In this document: piece after piece, positions 1 to 9,790 of the stretch | How positions within the stretch are numbered: the first letter of the stretch is position 1 | Layout: every line of letters begins with the position of its first letter | DNA from: Bryum argenteum | Lineage: Eukaryota; Streptophyta; Bryopsida; Bryales; Bryaceae | Assembly: GCA_037043015.1 (NCBI GenBank) | Contig: CM073328.1 | Coordinates: forward strand, 9,273,495-9,337,494 | Reading direction: 5' to 3' | DNA length: 64,000 bases | The notes under the pieces: generated by a model | Databases searched by the model: none | Told to the model about the DNA's origin: nothing | Seen by the model: the letters and a program-made list of their open reading frames with translations, nothing else | Program-made: the position numbers and the translations under genes

Positions 1-355
1 AACTAGCTTTAGTAACTTAGTAACAATCACTTAAAATTTTTTTAGTAGGTTACCTCGACAAAGCCTTATTTTTGTGTATTAATATAGTAGTGTAGATTAC
101 ATCATTCTTTCTTGCTAATAATTTTGGTGCCTCTTGTGATACCACTCTAACCTAATTAGAGACTAGAGTGAATAGAGTGTTCATTGGACCCATTAAGATT
201 TCTCACTACCAATCTACAACAAATTCAAACTTTATAATGCTTTACGTCAACTGTTGGGTGTTTTTGCAAATTCTCTTGATGGTCAAACTCTTAAGTTAAG
301 TTCAATACTCTAAGGTTGGATGTTGAAAGTGTTCAGTTTTCCTATCAAAATAAGG
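1..355. other. AT-rich flank left of the piggyBac element
   Basis: I see no gene here. The stretch is AT-rich and ends at the TTAA target site. No long open frame or recognisable RNA gene is visible. Confidence 0.5.
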
Positions 356-375
356 TTAACCCCTAAACGTCCTTG
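356..375 (+). repeat. TTAA target site and left piggyBac terminal inverted repeat
   Basis: TTAA (356-359) is followed by the 16-bp repeat CCCCTAAACGTCCTTG (360-375). A subterminal palindrome, ATGTCG-A5-CGACAT, follows at 376-392 and may be a transposase-binding hairpin (inference). Confidence 0.92.
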
Positions 376-1077
376 ATGTCGAAAAACGACATTGTGGATG
401 AGGCCGGGGATGTTTGACGGGGTGTCATTTTCTCATCTAGCGTCCGCTTCATCCGTTCTTTTTTTGAGGGCGCGTGAAATTGACTGTAGTTTACTGCTGG
501 GTAATTGCCATGATTCCATTGTTTACCAAGAATTCTGTAGGGATTTTTGAAGTGGAGGAGGTTTTTGTTTTGAGAGTGATTTTGCACTTTTGATTGAAAA
601 TTTTGGTGTGGGATTTGAGTGAGGGCAGATGGGAATAGTGCAAAAATTTAGAAAGAAATTGGGCCGCCCTTGACAGTTTAGTTGAAGTAAAAGAGTGATT
701 TTTGAAAGAAATGTCATAAGGGATAGTAATTAGCATGGCAGGGTTGTTGGACAACCTCCAAACACAGCCTTCATCAAAGTTAGCTACTCCAGATTTGCTA
801 GTTGGGAGAGTCAAACAACCATTCAAATTTCAAACATGCACATAAAAACTAACCCATGTCTTTCATGACATTCAAAACATACAACAAAATTTAGCATTAT
901 GAAGCCTCCATTTGCACATTCAAAGCAAGAATTTCAAAATTCAAAAGACAACAACCACCATTCTACTACCGTCAAGAACTAAATGCACAAAGATTTGAAT
1001 AATGACAATAGAAGCTACCAATGCCAAGTAAGTGAGAAATCCATCAACTTCCAAACATTCCTAGAAATACACAAGTC
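376..1077. other. piggyBac 5' non-coding region
   Basis: This lies between the left inverted repeat and the first open frame. It contains the subterminal palindrome at 376-392 and is otherwise AT-rich. It probably holds the transposase promoter, but I see no convincing TATA box. Confidence 0.5.
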
Positions 1078-1842
1078 ATGGATTTGGTTGAGAGAGCAAT
1101 GGTAGAGATAGAGAGGTGGGGCAAGCATGAGAAGGGACTTGGAGACCAAGAGATAAAGCTTTTGCAAGCTCTCTTGAACAAAGATTATTTGCTCTCATTG
1201 CCTTGTTCAAAGAAAGTAGTCAAGCAAGACACTCCAAGTGGTCTAAGACACTTGTTCTACCACGATGTAGCAGGGATTCTTGGGTGGTTTGAGAGAGTTC
1301 CAGAGGGTGACAAGGGTGGGATTAGTCCACTCATCTACACACTAGTGAGAGAGATTTGGCCAAGTACTAGCAATGGTGACAACAAGAACCATGAAGTCAA
1401 CAAAAACAGTGGAGGGGGGAGAAAGTTGCCTACAACGATTGGATCACATGGCAGTAGGAGTGGAGGAGTCCGTCAATCTGGAGGAGGTCGGTATAGCCGC
1501 GGTGGGAGGTCCAGCAGGAGGAGCTGCATCCCAGTCACGGACAACACACCCCCGGGAGGTCCACAGCCGAAGTCTGATCCCAGTGTCGCAGGAGAGGATC
1601 TGCACAAGAAGTCAACGCCGCTCAACACTCATGGCGCCGACAGCGTCATCGTTGGCGAGGTCCGCCTCCTTGCAGGAGGAGAGATCAGCGCGTGGAAGTT
1701 CGGGGAGGCAGCCTGCGAGGTCATCGAACGGAGGAGCCCAGCAGAGCTTGCGAAGCCATGCGCCCGAGCAGCCACCGACGACAACGACCCAACCTGCAAG
1801 GTCTTTGAGCGGGTCGCAGGTCCACAGACCGGGGCGGAGTGA
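1078..1842 (+). CDS. piggyBac-borne open frame overlapping the transposase start
   Basis: This is a 254-residue open frame that begins 295 bp before the transposase ATG and overlaps it for about 470 bp in another frame. Residues 1-95 look like ordinary protein, with segments such as KGLGDQEIKLLQALLNK and DVAGILGWFERVPEGD. The rest is Gly/Ser/Arg-rich where GC content jumps and both frames are open. I recognise no domain. It could be a small accessory protein of the element, the N-terminus of a transposase joined by an unseen intron or frameshift, or an upstream frame without function. I found no plausible intron joining the two frames. Confidence 0.4.
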   Translation: MDLVERAMVEIERWGKHEKGLGDQEIKLLQALLNKDYLLSLPCSKKVVKQDTPSGLRHLFYHDVAGILGWFERVPEGDKGGISPLIYTLVREIWPSTSNGDNKNHEVNKNSGGGRKLPTTIGSHGSRSGGVRQSGGGRYSRGGRSSRRSCIPVTDNTPPGGPQPKSDPSVAGEDLHKKSTPLNTHGADSVIVGEVRLLAGGEISAWKFGEAACEVIERRSPAELAKPCARAATDDNDPTCKVFERVAGPQTGAE

Positions 1843-4800
1843 GGCACCACCGACGAGTGCGATGAGGCTGCGGGGGACGTCGAGGCTGCGATGCAGGTCG
1901 CCACCCGCTGCGACGAGCCAACTTCCTCGCGCAAGGTCAGCGGGACTGAACCCGGAGGGCACCCTGCAGGAAGGGGAGATTTCGGCACCGGCGCGGCAAG
2001 CGTTGCCGTCCGTCACGCTGCATGAGGAGGCGACAGTGCCTGTGATGACAAGGCCGGCCAGGAGCGGGACTTCTTGTCGAAGCGGACCTTCAACGAGGCC
2101 TTCCAGGAAGGCGGCTCCACCTCCTAAGCATCTGCCTGCTGCTCAAAGACATGGAGCAAGGTCAAAGGGGCGAAATCCACCATCTGCACCGCCCAAGTAT
2201 GTGCCACTACCCAAAGACATTACTGAACCTCTGCGTGTAAGGGTTTTGAGAAACGGATTGCTAGGCTCTGAAGAGCAGGATGATTCTTTAGATCATGCAT
2301 GGCAAAGTGGTGTTGCATTGAGGAGCTATGTTTGTCCAGATTCAAATAGACTCGTCTATGTTGTAGTAATCAATGGTGAGGAAATAAAGATTCCATTTGG
2401 TGACATTGAGGTACTTTACTCACACACACAACCTGTAGAAGAAGAAAACGGTGAAGCATATGACTTTGAAGAAGTAGTCCTAGGGTTTGAAAGTGATGAC
2501 TCTGGAGATTCTAGCGAAGAAGAGTTAGAAGTAGACTTACTGTTGTTGAACGACGATGTTGGTGAGAGAGTTGAGCACTGCAGTGTTGAGCATCGAATCC
2601 CTATCCGTGTCGATTCCGCTCCACTCACAGCACAACTCCACCACGAGCCACAGTCTCCTCTGCGCTCCACAACGACAACTCCACATTCAGATCCACGCTT
2701 GATGTCCAAAGATTTCAGTGAGGCGCCTCATCTCTGTGCAAGCGACGCACAACGGCGGGAGGGGAGGAGGAGCCACGACGGCTCTGAAAACATTATCAGC
2801 CAGGGAGGGCGGGAAGGCCGGAGGGCCACCGCGACTGCCGTTTCCTCCAGCCTGGCGACGCGGGAGAGCATCGGGCGGAGCCTGTCAGGCAGCGGGCCAG
2901 CCAGTGAAGGCCGTGTGCCAGCCAATGAAGGCCGCACGCCAGGCACTGAAGGCCGCGCCCCAGGCACTGAAGGCCGCGCGCCAATGCTGGAGGACGGAGG
3001 GACTAACTGGGGCGGGGCTCCAGATGCTCGTGGGCGGGGCATGGGAGCGCCTGGATCCAGCCAGCGTGGCGGGCGACGGGGTCTCCATCGACGTGGCGGC
3101 CGTCAGCGTGGCAGGGGGAGGGGTCCATATCGACGTAGGGGCCGCCAACAAGGTGGCATGGAGGCATCAGCGGGCCATGGGGCATATACGCCCGACCGTA
3201 TGCAGCCATCAGAAGGGGGAGGGGAAGGAAGTCCAGTAAGTCCACAATCCAGCCACTCCATTGCACATTCAAACCCAGCAGTTGAAGGTATGAGGGGGTT
3301 GAAAGATCGTGGAAGGGGGAGGAGAAGAGAAGTTCCAAATTGGGATGTTGAAAGATCTTTCAAAGAGTGCTATGAGGATATGTATTGGGGCCAATATCGT
3401 TCTACCTATACCCATGACAAAGTTCAATTTCTTGGTCCTTTGGATGGTCTTTCTTACAATTTTAGAGAAGTGACACCATTCAAAGATTTGTTCTATAAGT
3501 TCTTCAATAGGAGAACCTTGAGGAAAATTTGTAGAGAGTCCAATCGGTATGCGGGGTCTATTGACCCGCAAACGGGGTCAACTAGGGGTCCAAATGATTG
3601 GTGGAGGCTAACGGTTCCCGAACTAGAGGCATGGTTGGGCATTTCTATGCTTATGGGGTTGAAAGTCCTTCCTTATAAACGGGCTTATTGGGAAAGATTA
3701 GAGCCATTTTTTTATTGTCCTAAAATTGCTAGTGTGATGGGGAGGAAAAGATTTGAGGCCATAGGACATTGTTTGCATATCCACGATGATTCTATGGCAA
3801 CTACGGATCGAATGGACCCCCGCTACGACAAGTTGGCTAAACTTAGGTGGCTTCTTCAGGAAGTTAGATCATGTTGTTTAGCCAATTGGAACTTGGGGCA
3901 ATTTGTGACGGTGGACGAGCTCATGGTACGATACAAGGGCGTTTATGGGCATGGCATGAAACAATACATGCCCAATAAACCGGTGAAGTTCGGGTTCAAG
4001 GTGTGGGCCGCGGCGGACTCCAAGTCCAAGTATTTGTATAATTTTCAAGTCTACACCGGGGCGGACCTACGGCGGAATTTGCAAGCGGCACGACCCGGCG
4101 AGGCAAAAACCGGGTACGAAGTCGTCATGTCTTTGATGGAGAATTTGCATGGCATTGGACATGTAGTTGTAACTGATAATTTCTTTACATCTCCGAGGTT
4201 GCTTGTTGACCTCTATGCTTTGGGCACCTTTGGCACCGGGACGGTCCGTGCAAACCGCATAGGCTTGCCTAGCTTTTGCACGGACAAGAAACGGTGGGCC
4301 AAAGAACCTCAAGGCGCTATGGGTTGGAGGATGCATATCACGGGAGAGTTGTGTTGTCTAGTGTGGGTTGACAAGAAGCCCGTGCTTCTTTTGTCAACTC
4401 ATGCGGATCCGCTACCGCCGAATCCCGATGTACCACTTACAGTCCCACGGTATACGAATGGCCGGGTTGTGGATGTACCCACATCTCCAATTCACTTGGA
4501 GTATACCCGGCAAATGCGCGGGGTTGACGTGAGCGATCAATTGCGGGGCGTTTACACCACCTTGACGAAGTCCCACAAGTGGTGGCATCGACTTTTCTTT
4601 TTCTTATTGGATTTGTCTATCACGAATTCGTGGATTCTACATGTGGCGGAGAGCGAAGTCCTCGGGTTGACCCCGAAGACACATTTGGGGTTTGTCAAGA
4701 ACCTTGCCTTCTCCCTTATGGCGGATTGGAAGGTGGCCCGCGGAGGAGTGGTGTCTTTCACCAACACTTACCCCGGCACACACACGCTTTACAAAATTGC

Positions 4801-4933
4801 AAAGGCTAGGCATATTTGCAATTATTGTAAGGCAAAGAAGCCTCTAACCAATTTTATTTGCAAGGATTGTGGCAACGTGTGGTTTCATCATGGAGAGTGC
4901 CATCGCAACTCTCACTTTCCTCAACGTCGCTAG
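1373..4933 (+). CDS. piggyBac transposase (DDE_Tnp_1_7 type)
   Basis: The protein has 1186 residues without interruption. Residues 1-650 are low-complexity and basic or acidic: Arg/Ser/Pro-rich, then an acidic patch (FESDDSGDSSEEELEVD), then heptad repeats of the type EGRAPGT, then an Arg/Gly-rich stretch. The catalytic region follows from about residue 660 and opens with YEDMYWGQYRSTYTHD. The three conserved aspartates are visible in the contexts VTVDELMVRYKG, VVVTDNFFTS and RGVDVSDQL. The C-terminus has a cysteine-rich cross-brace finger (CNYCKAKKP, CKDCGNVWFHHGEC), which in piggyBac binds the terminal repeats. The transposase cuts and pastes the element at TTAA. The long disordered N-terminus is larger than in the classical enzyme of about 594 residues, so a later Met is possible. 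All key residues are present, so it may be active (inference). Confidence 0.92.
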   Translation: MVTTRTMKSTKTVEGGESCLQRLDHMAVGVEESVNLEEVGIAAVGGPAGGAASQSRTTHPREVHSRSLIPVSQERICTRSQRRSTLMAPTASSLARSASLQEERSARGSSGRQPARSSNGGAQQSLRSHAPEQPPTTTTQPARSLSGSQVHRPGRSEAPPTSAMRLRGTSRLRCRSPPAATSQLPRARSAGLNPEGTLQEGEISAPARQALPSVTLHEEATVPVMTRPARSGTSCRSGPSTRPSRKAAPPPKHLPAAQRHGARSKGRNPPSAPPKYVPLPKDITEPLRVRVLRNGLLGSEEQDDSLDHAWQSGVALRSYVCPDSNRLVYVVVINGEEIKIPFGDIEVLYSHTQPVEEENGEAYDFEEVVLGFESDDSGDSSEEELEVDLLLLNDDVGERVEHCSVEHRIPIRVDSAPLTAQLHHEPQSPLRSTTTTPHSDPRLMSKDFSEAPHLCASDAQRREGRRSHDGSENIISQGGREGRRATATAVSSSLATRESIGRSLSGSGPASEGRVPANEGRTPGTEGRAPGTEGRAPMLEDGGTNWGGAPDARGRGMGAPGSSQRGGRRGLHRRGGRQRGRGRGPYRRRGRQQGGMEASAGHGAYTPDRMQPSEGGGEGSPVSPQSSHSIAHSNPAVEGMRGLKDRGRGRRREVPNWDVERSFKECYEDMYWGQYRSTYTHDKVQFLGPLDGLSYNFREVTPFKDLFYKFFNRRTLRKICRESNRYAGSIDPQTGSTRGPNDWWRLTVPELEAWLGISMLMGLKVLPYKRAYWERLEPFFYCPKIASVMGRKRFEAIGHCLHIHDDSMATTDRMDPRYDKLAKLRWLLQEVRSCCLANWNLGQFVTVDELMVRYKGVYGHGMKQYMPNKPVKFGFKVWAAADSKSKYLYNFQVYTGADLRRNLQAARPGEAKTGYEVVMSLMENLHGIGHVVVTDNFFTSPRLLVDLYALGTFGTGTVRANRIGLPSFCTDKKRWAKEPQGAMGWRMHITGELCCLVWVDKKPVLLLSTHADPLPPNPDVPLTVPRYTNGRVVDVPTSPIHLEYTRQMRGVDVSDQLRGVYTTLTKSHKWWHRLFFFLLDLSITNSWILHVAESEVLGLTPKTHLGFVKNLAFSLMADWKVARGGVVSFTNTYPGTHTLYKIAKARHICNYCKAKKPLTNFICKDCGNVWFHHGECHRNSHFPQRR
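2905..2988 (+). repeat. 21-bp tandem repeat inside the piggyBac transposase gene
   Basis: About four in-frame units of 21 bp encode seven-residue repeats of the type EGRAPGT. They lie just upstream of the Arg/Gly-rich segment. Confidence 0.75.
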
Positions 4934-5376
4934 AATCTATTCTCCATGTAAGTAAATTTATTTACTTTGATGCCATGTTTGAACTTCTTTCTTTTTTATA
5001 TTTTATAAGTTTGTATTACCATAGGTTTATAGATAATTGTTTACTTAGACTAAACTTGAACTTAGGGGAGTCCATGAATATTATTTTCTCCATTCAGTAG
5101 TGAGTCCAGGGAGTTTGATGTCTTTTCTCAGCAGTAAGTCCAGGGACTTCACTAACTTGGAGCAATTTCTGTAGGCCAGGCGTGGGCCCCGATTTTCTAT
5201 GGGAGCGGCTATGGAAGCGGGCCGGGTACAAGGCCCCCGAGTGGCCTTCACGGGCGTGGTACATGCCTCCTTGGGCCGGGTACCCCCTGGCCGGGTATAG
5301 CCAGCTGCCGCCGAGCTTAGAGGCCTCACATGCCGCATTGCCAACGGCTCTCCGATCTTCAACGAGGCCGCAGGCT
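4934..5376. other. piggyBac 3' non-coding region, left of the MULE
   Basis: This lies between the transposase stop and the MULE target duplication. The phrase AGTCCAGGGA recurs at about 5103 and 5149, and a related phrase is found at about 17119 beyond the MULE. That agrees with one ancestral region split by the insertion. No gene is seen. Confidence 0.5.
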
Positions 5377-5385
5377 GTCAGGCCC
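5377..5385. repeat. MULE target-site duplication, left copy
   Basis: GTCAGGCCC directly precedes the left inverted repeat and matches 16999-17007 exactly. Confidence 0.93.
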
Positions 5386-5829
5386 GCCGCTCACTAAATC
5401 CAATCCATGTTCCAAATGTCAGGCCCTGTTTTAGTACTCTTTCCGCGAACCGTGTAATGGAAAGAAAGCGGATTTTGCCCCGATCGCGAGCGTCTTTTTC
5501 TTCCCGCCCGCGTCTTTTCCTTCCCGATACACACCATTGCACCTATCGTCCAGTAACACTATCGACCACCGATACCCTGGACCTCGCGTCTATCCCTATC
5601 GGCTCTGTGGGGCCCACTACCCGATACGTCCCTCTCGCGGACGCCCCGTTTCGCTCTCCGTACCCGATACGTACCACCCTAAACCAGATCCACTGTTCTC
5701 GGCCGGGTGGGGCCCGCTGACCGATACCACTCTATCGTCTAGCCGATAAGCCGTGCCCCCATCCCGCACGCGCATTTACTGCCCCCTGCCCGATATGCCC
5801 ACTTTCATCCGTTTCCACTGTTATCGGCT
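5386..5829 (+). repeat. MULE left terminal inverted repeat
   Basis: About 440 bp, matching the reverse complement of 16555-16998. Differences seen include T/C at about 5456 and C/T at about 5780. The inner end loosens near the phrase CGTTTCCACTGTTATCGGCT, which is duplicated in the right copy. The repeat contains many TATCG and CGATA motifs on both strands. Confidence 0.9.
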
Positions 5830-5914
5830 ACATAGGATTCTCGATCATCTCGTCAATCGAATTCAACGCCGCATTCGGTTGTTTTTGCGTGGGTTGCCGC
5901 CACTGAGCTTAGCG

Positions 5915-8900
5915 ATGGAGTACCTTGACCTAAATCTCCCACCGGAAGTGCCGTCTCGCTTGGGATCAGCTGGAGATTTGTTTGTGTTCCGTGCGGAGAA
6001 TGCAACAGGTACACAGCCTAGAAGGCGGCAAGGTCGTCCGAAGGTCGAGGGTGTGCGCGAGCAGGGCATTCAAGATCTGGATGCTGCTTTCCGGGAGGGA
6101 CCGCACTCGAAATATCTGTCGATGCACGGTCACAAGCTGTTGAAGATACGCGAAGAGTTGCAGATTCCACCTCCCGGACCATTTACATGGAAAGATCTCC
6201 GCTTGAACGTGGAAGCTGAGAGGTTTACGAATCCTCCACTAGGAGAGTCCGAACATGTGCATAGGACTGGCCAATTCAAGAGGAAGCAGTCCAAGCTCAT
6301 GGCCTACATTCCTTGGGAACGCCTGCAGGATTTTATCAAAGGTGAAGAATCCCAGAGAAAAGACGTAGAAACAACATTTGTACGTGACAAATTTGTCCCC
6401 ACGAATGTTGGTGAGAAGACTACCTTTCGCTGGAACTGCCGCATCGAATATCACAGGTATCATAAGTACTACTGAATTGAACGATGTAGGAGAGGGATAG
6501 TACCAAGGACTTTGCCTCATCACTAACTCTAAGTGCGTCTATAAATTGCTAACACGGTATCGGGTATCTGTTATCGCTAAGCTATTATCGGTTATGTGCG
6601 TTCAACGTAGATGGTGTTGTCAGTACGGACCTGAAGACAAGAGGGACAAGGTTGTTCCTATCACACAAGATATGGCTCCTCGGGCAAGAGGATATAATCG
6701 GAAAGGAAAGCAGGTTTATTCTGGACGTGGTCAGAGAGGCCCTCGTGCGACAGCAACGAAAGAGGGAGGCTCTATGAAGGTGGGGTGCCAGTGTAGGTTT
6801 AGTGTAGGAAGGTACTACTTCTTACCTTCAATTGCTGAGATATCGTACTTTGTGAAAGACCACGTTGATTCCGATGGTATTATCGTTCACGATAAACTGA
6901 ATGTGCGTATCGGGAGGCTTCGATTTCGTAAATACATATCGGACGAAGTTCGAGACTGGGTTCTCCGCCAATTTGATGAGTCTGTTCCTATGGAAGCAAT
7001 CAAACAAAAGCATCAGAGATTAGTTCTGAAAGCACGCGATGAAGGCACACTTACTGCATCGCGAGATTGCTTCCTCAGCATGGAAGATATCCGTAACATA
7101 TGCGGTGTTCGTTCCCAAGAATTGTACAAGAAGCATGATAATGATGCTGAAAGCGTACGAATGTGGGTTAGAGAGAATCCTGACATGGTCTTCTACTACC
7201 AAGATCCTGGAACGAAGATAGAAGGGGTGATGAACTCAGATAACGTACCTTTCGTGATAGGTATTCAAACCCAATTCCAAAGGAAGATGATGCTCCAATA
7301 CGGGCATCATAGCATCATCGCCATTGACGGCACTTTCGCCACAAACAACAAAAAGGTTAGCTCCATCTGCTGATAGAAGTGGCCAGTCTATGTTGATGTA
7401 ATACTAAAAATCTCCTGACCTGCTCTATCTATTGTCGCGTACAGTATCCACTATTTACCATGATGGTGTTTGACGACTGGCGGAACGGGGTGCCGGTGGC
7501 ATTTGTTATTACTGCCAAATCAAAACAAAGTGATTTGGCGCCTTGGATGCATGCTCTAAAAGAGAAGTTGCGCCTCTTCAACCCCGAGTGGAGACCCACA
7601 GCATTCGTACTAGATGACGCCAACAATGAGATTAACTCCCTCCGGTACGCATCACCTATTGACCTGTAAAGAAGATATGCAGAAGACCTGGTAGTTTAGT
7701 ATCATCTCTCGGCTACTACTTCCGGCATAGTATCGTGTAACTGATATCGTATATCCTATATCGTGTACGTCTCAAGGGGATATCGTCTAGAGGATATCGT
7801 GCACATGTCCCGCGATGAAAATTTACAACGTGTGATGGGTACGTACCGCAGGGAAGTATGGCCGGAATCTTTGCTCTTTTTATGCTTATGGCATGTCCGT
7901 CGAGCGTGGCAGAAGAACGCCTGCGCAAAACTAAAACAGATGGAGACGAGAGCTGCTGTTCTGAGAACAGTAGGGGACCTCATGTACATTTCCGAGACCC
8001 CAAGTGATATAGAGGAACCATCCCCGGAGGGGACCAGGACTCTAAAATTTGGACACTACTAGAGTGGGTACAACATGTCTACAACGGCTAAGGCCCGCCT
8101 TCCACCCCATGACGCGTATTGGAGGTATTTCGATCACGAATGGATCTCAAAAATCAAAATGTGGGTAGTAGGCGATAGGAGAATACCCCATCTTTGGACG
8201 AGAAACTACAAACAAGCGATTGAGTCATTTCATTCTAATATGAAGGTCAGACTACGGCAATCTAAGAAGAAGCTTATCGGTCGAAGGATGGACTGGCTTA
8301 TCTACGAGCTCACGGGGAATGTTATTGAGAAATACGACTATTCGCATTGGAGCAAGCAAAACGGGTTCGTGAAGAACAAAAAGCTAAGAGAAGTGATGGT
8401 GAATTCTATCATCCAAGCGAAAACCATCCCCGATAGGAATGTAGTCCTTCCCCTATATGCAGGAGGTCCTGCCTTGGTGAGATCATCCAAAAGAGGTCAT
8501 ATCGTTTACGCGGTACACAATCCTTGTACTGAGTGGGCAGTATGCGAGTGTGTTCACTCTCAGAAAGGTAATATTTGCAAGCATCAAGTCAAAGTTCTAT
8601 CGTTAGCAAGACCTGACCTGGCCGAAGGCACGATAGCTCGATTTTTGGGCAGTTTACGAGGAACGACTCAAGGTGGTATGGAGAACCTGTTGAACATTAA
8701 CCAGCAACATCAGGCTAGGCATGAGCTTCCTATCACTGACATTACAGATGTTAGGGACGAAATTCCGCCAACAGCACATGAAGACTTAGAGAGAGAAGTA
8801 CCTATCGGAGATGCTCCAGCTGGGGTCGAATTGGGAGAGGTCTGGGAAGACGATTACGACCGTATGCACCAAACGATAATGAAACTCCTAGACAAAGCAT

Positions 8901-9139
8901 ATCGAGAGCCTCTCCTAGCTCGACATGTTGATGCTGGTCTCCGGAGTTTGGATGCGACCGTATCAAGGTTGGAGGCCGAGATTGCTGCAGGAATGCTCCA
9001 TCCCCTCCAGGAAATTGCTCCACCTCTCCGTGCTAACCGAGACGGGTTAGGGATGAGATCTCGGAGACTTACGGATTTCTTGGAATCTAGAGGTTATCGG
9101 GTGAGATCCCATGCTCCTCCAGAGAACTTAACTCAATGA
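5915..9139 (+). CDS. MULE transposase with SWIM zinc finger, apparently interrupted
   Basis: Exons that join in phase are 5915-6456, 6611-7355, 7445-7644 and 7852 onward. The catalytic residues sit in IAIDGTFATN (Asp codon 7326), FVLDDANNEINSLR (Asp 7613) and QAIESFHSNMK (Glu 8222). LCLWHVRRAWQKN lies between the second and third, as usual in MULE transposases. A SWIM finger (CEC followed by CKH) lies at about 8546-8586. An N-terminal FAR1-like metal-binding region with HRWCCQYG crosses the first intron. In the last exon a TAG stop at 8060-8062 breaks the frame. Around it (about 8030-8090) an alternative frame reads DSKIWTLLEWVQHVYNG, as if two compensating one-base shifts were present. The product should bind the inverted repeats and cut the element out, but as read it would be truncated before the catalytic Glu. 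Confidence 0.85.
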
Positions 9140-9159
9140 CCTAGAGTTTTTCTGTCTTC

Positions 9160-9350
9160 AGTATCGGTCTCATCAGATCGTGAATTATCGTCTAAACCGT
9201 CTTTAGTATCGGGCACATCCTCTCTTCTATGTACTATCGTTCAGACTATCTTGAGTCCCGGTTGCAGCCCTTCGTGTATGGACTATCGTCCATACTGTCT
9301 TGAGTATCGGGCACAGCCTATCGTGTATGCATTGTCGTTCCAGACTATCG
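9160..9350 (+). repeat. TATCG-rich cluster downstream of the MULE transposase
   Basis: Eight TATCG pentamers occur in 190 bp, all on the + strand (9162, 9186, 9207, 9235, 9284, 9305, 9319 and 9346). The longer phrase GACTATCGTC occurs more than once. No coding sequence is seen. Confidence 0.8.
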
Positions 9351-9599
9351 TCCACATGGTTTCCGGTGTCGGACAGATCCGTGTATGGATTGTCGTGAAC
9401 GCGCTGTCGGATATCACGCCCACTTTGTTGCTTACGCACTCTTCATATACATTCTTCAGGCTCATTGTTCAGCGAAACACTTAAGTGCTCTTCAATGTCT
9501 GAATGCCTCTCGTAAACCCCCCATAATATTAGAAGATCATTTATTTATACACGTGAAAAATGTACAATTTTACAATCTAAGAGTTTGTACACTGTACAC

Positions 9600-9790
9600 G
9601 TTCCCGATAACGAAAAGTTTCCCATATAGACCGTATCGAGTAACTCCTACGTATATGACCTATCGTGAACATTCAAAACTATCGCCTATCGCCTATCCCA
9701 TATCCACTATACATAATCGCCTGTCCCCTATCGCCTAACCCCTATACACTATCGCCTGTCCCCTATCGCCTATCCCCTATCGCCTTTGGC
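9600..9790 (+). repeat. CTATCGCC/CCTATC short tandem repeats
   Basis: Irregular tandem copies of CTATCGCC and CCTATCCCCTATC lie between the ends of the convergent transposase and Ulp1-like genes. They run into the 3' end of the latter. Confidence 0.75.

Noticed and set aside
2718..3239. 173-codon frame inside the piggyBac transposase
   Set aside because: It is a shadow in GC-rich repeat DNA, while the transposase frame continues through it into the catalytic domain.
5457..5749. Open frames of 70-87 codons in the MULE inverted repeat, with identical copies at 16635-16927
   Set aside because: They are inverted-repeat DNA without any motif. The identical translation only reflects the repeat.
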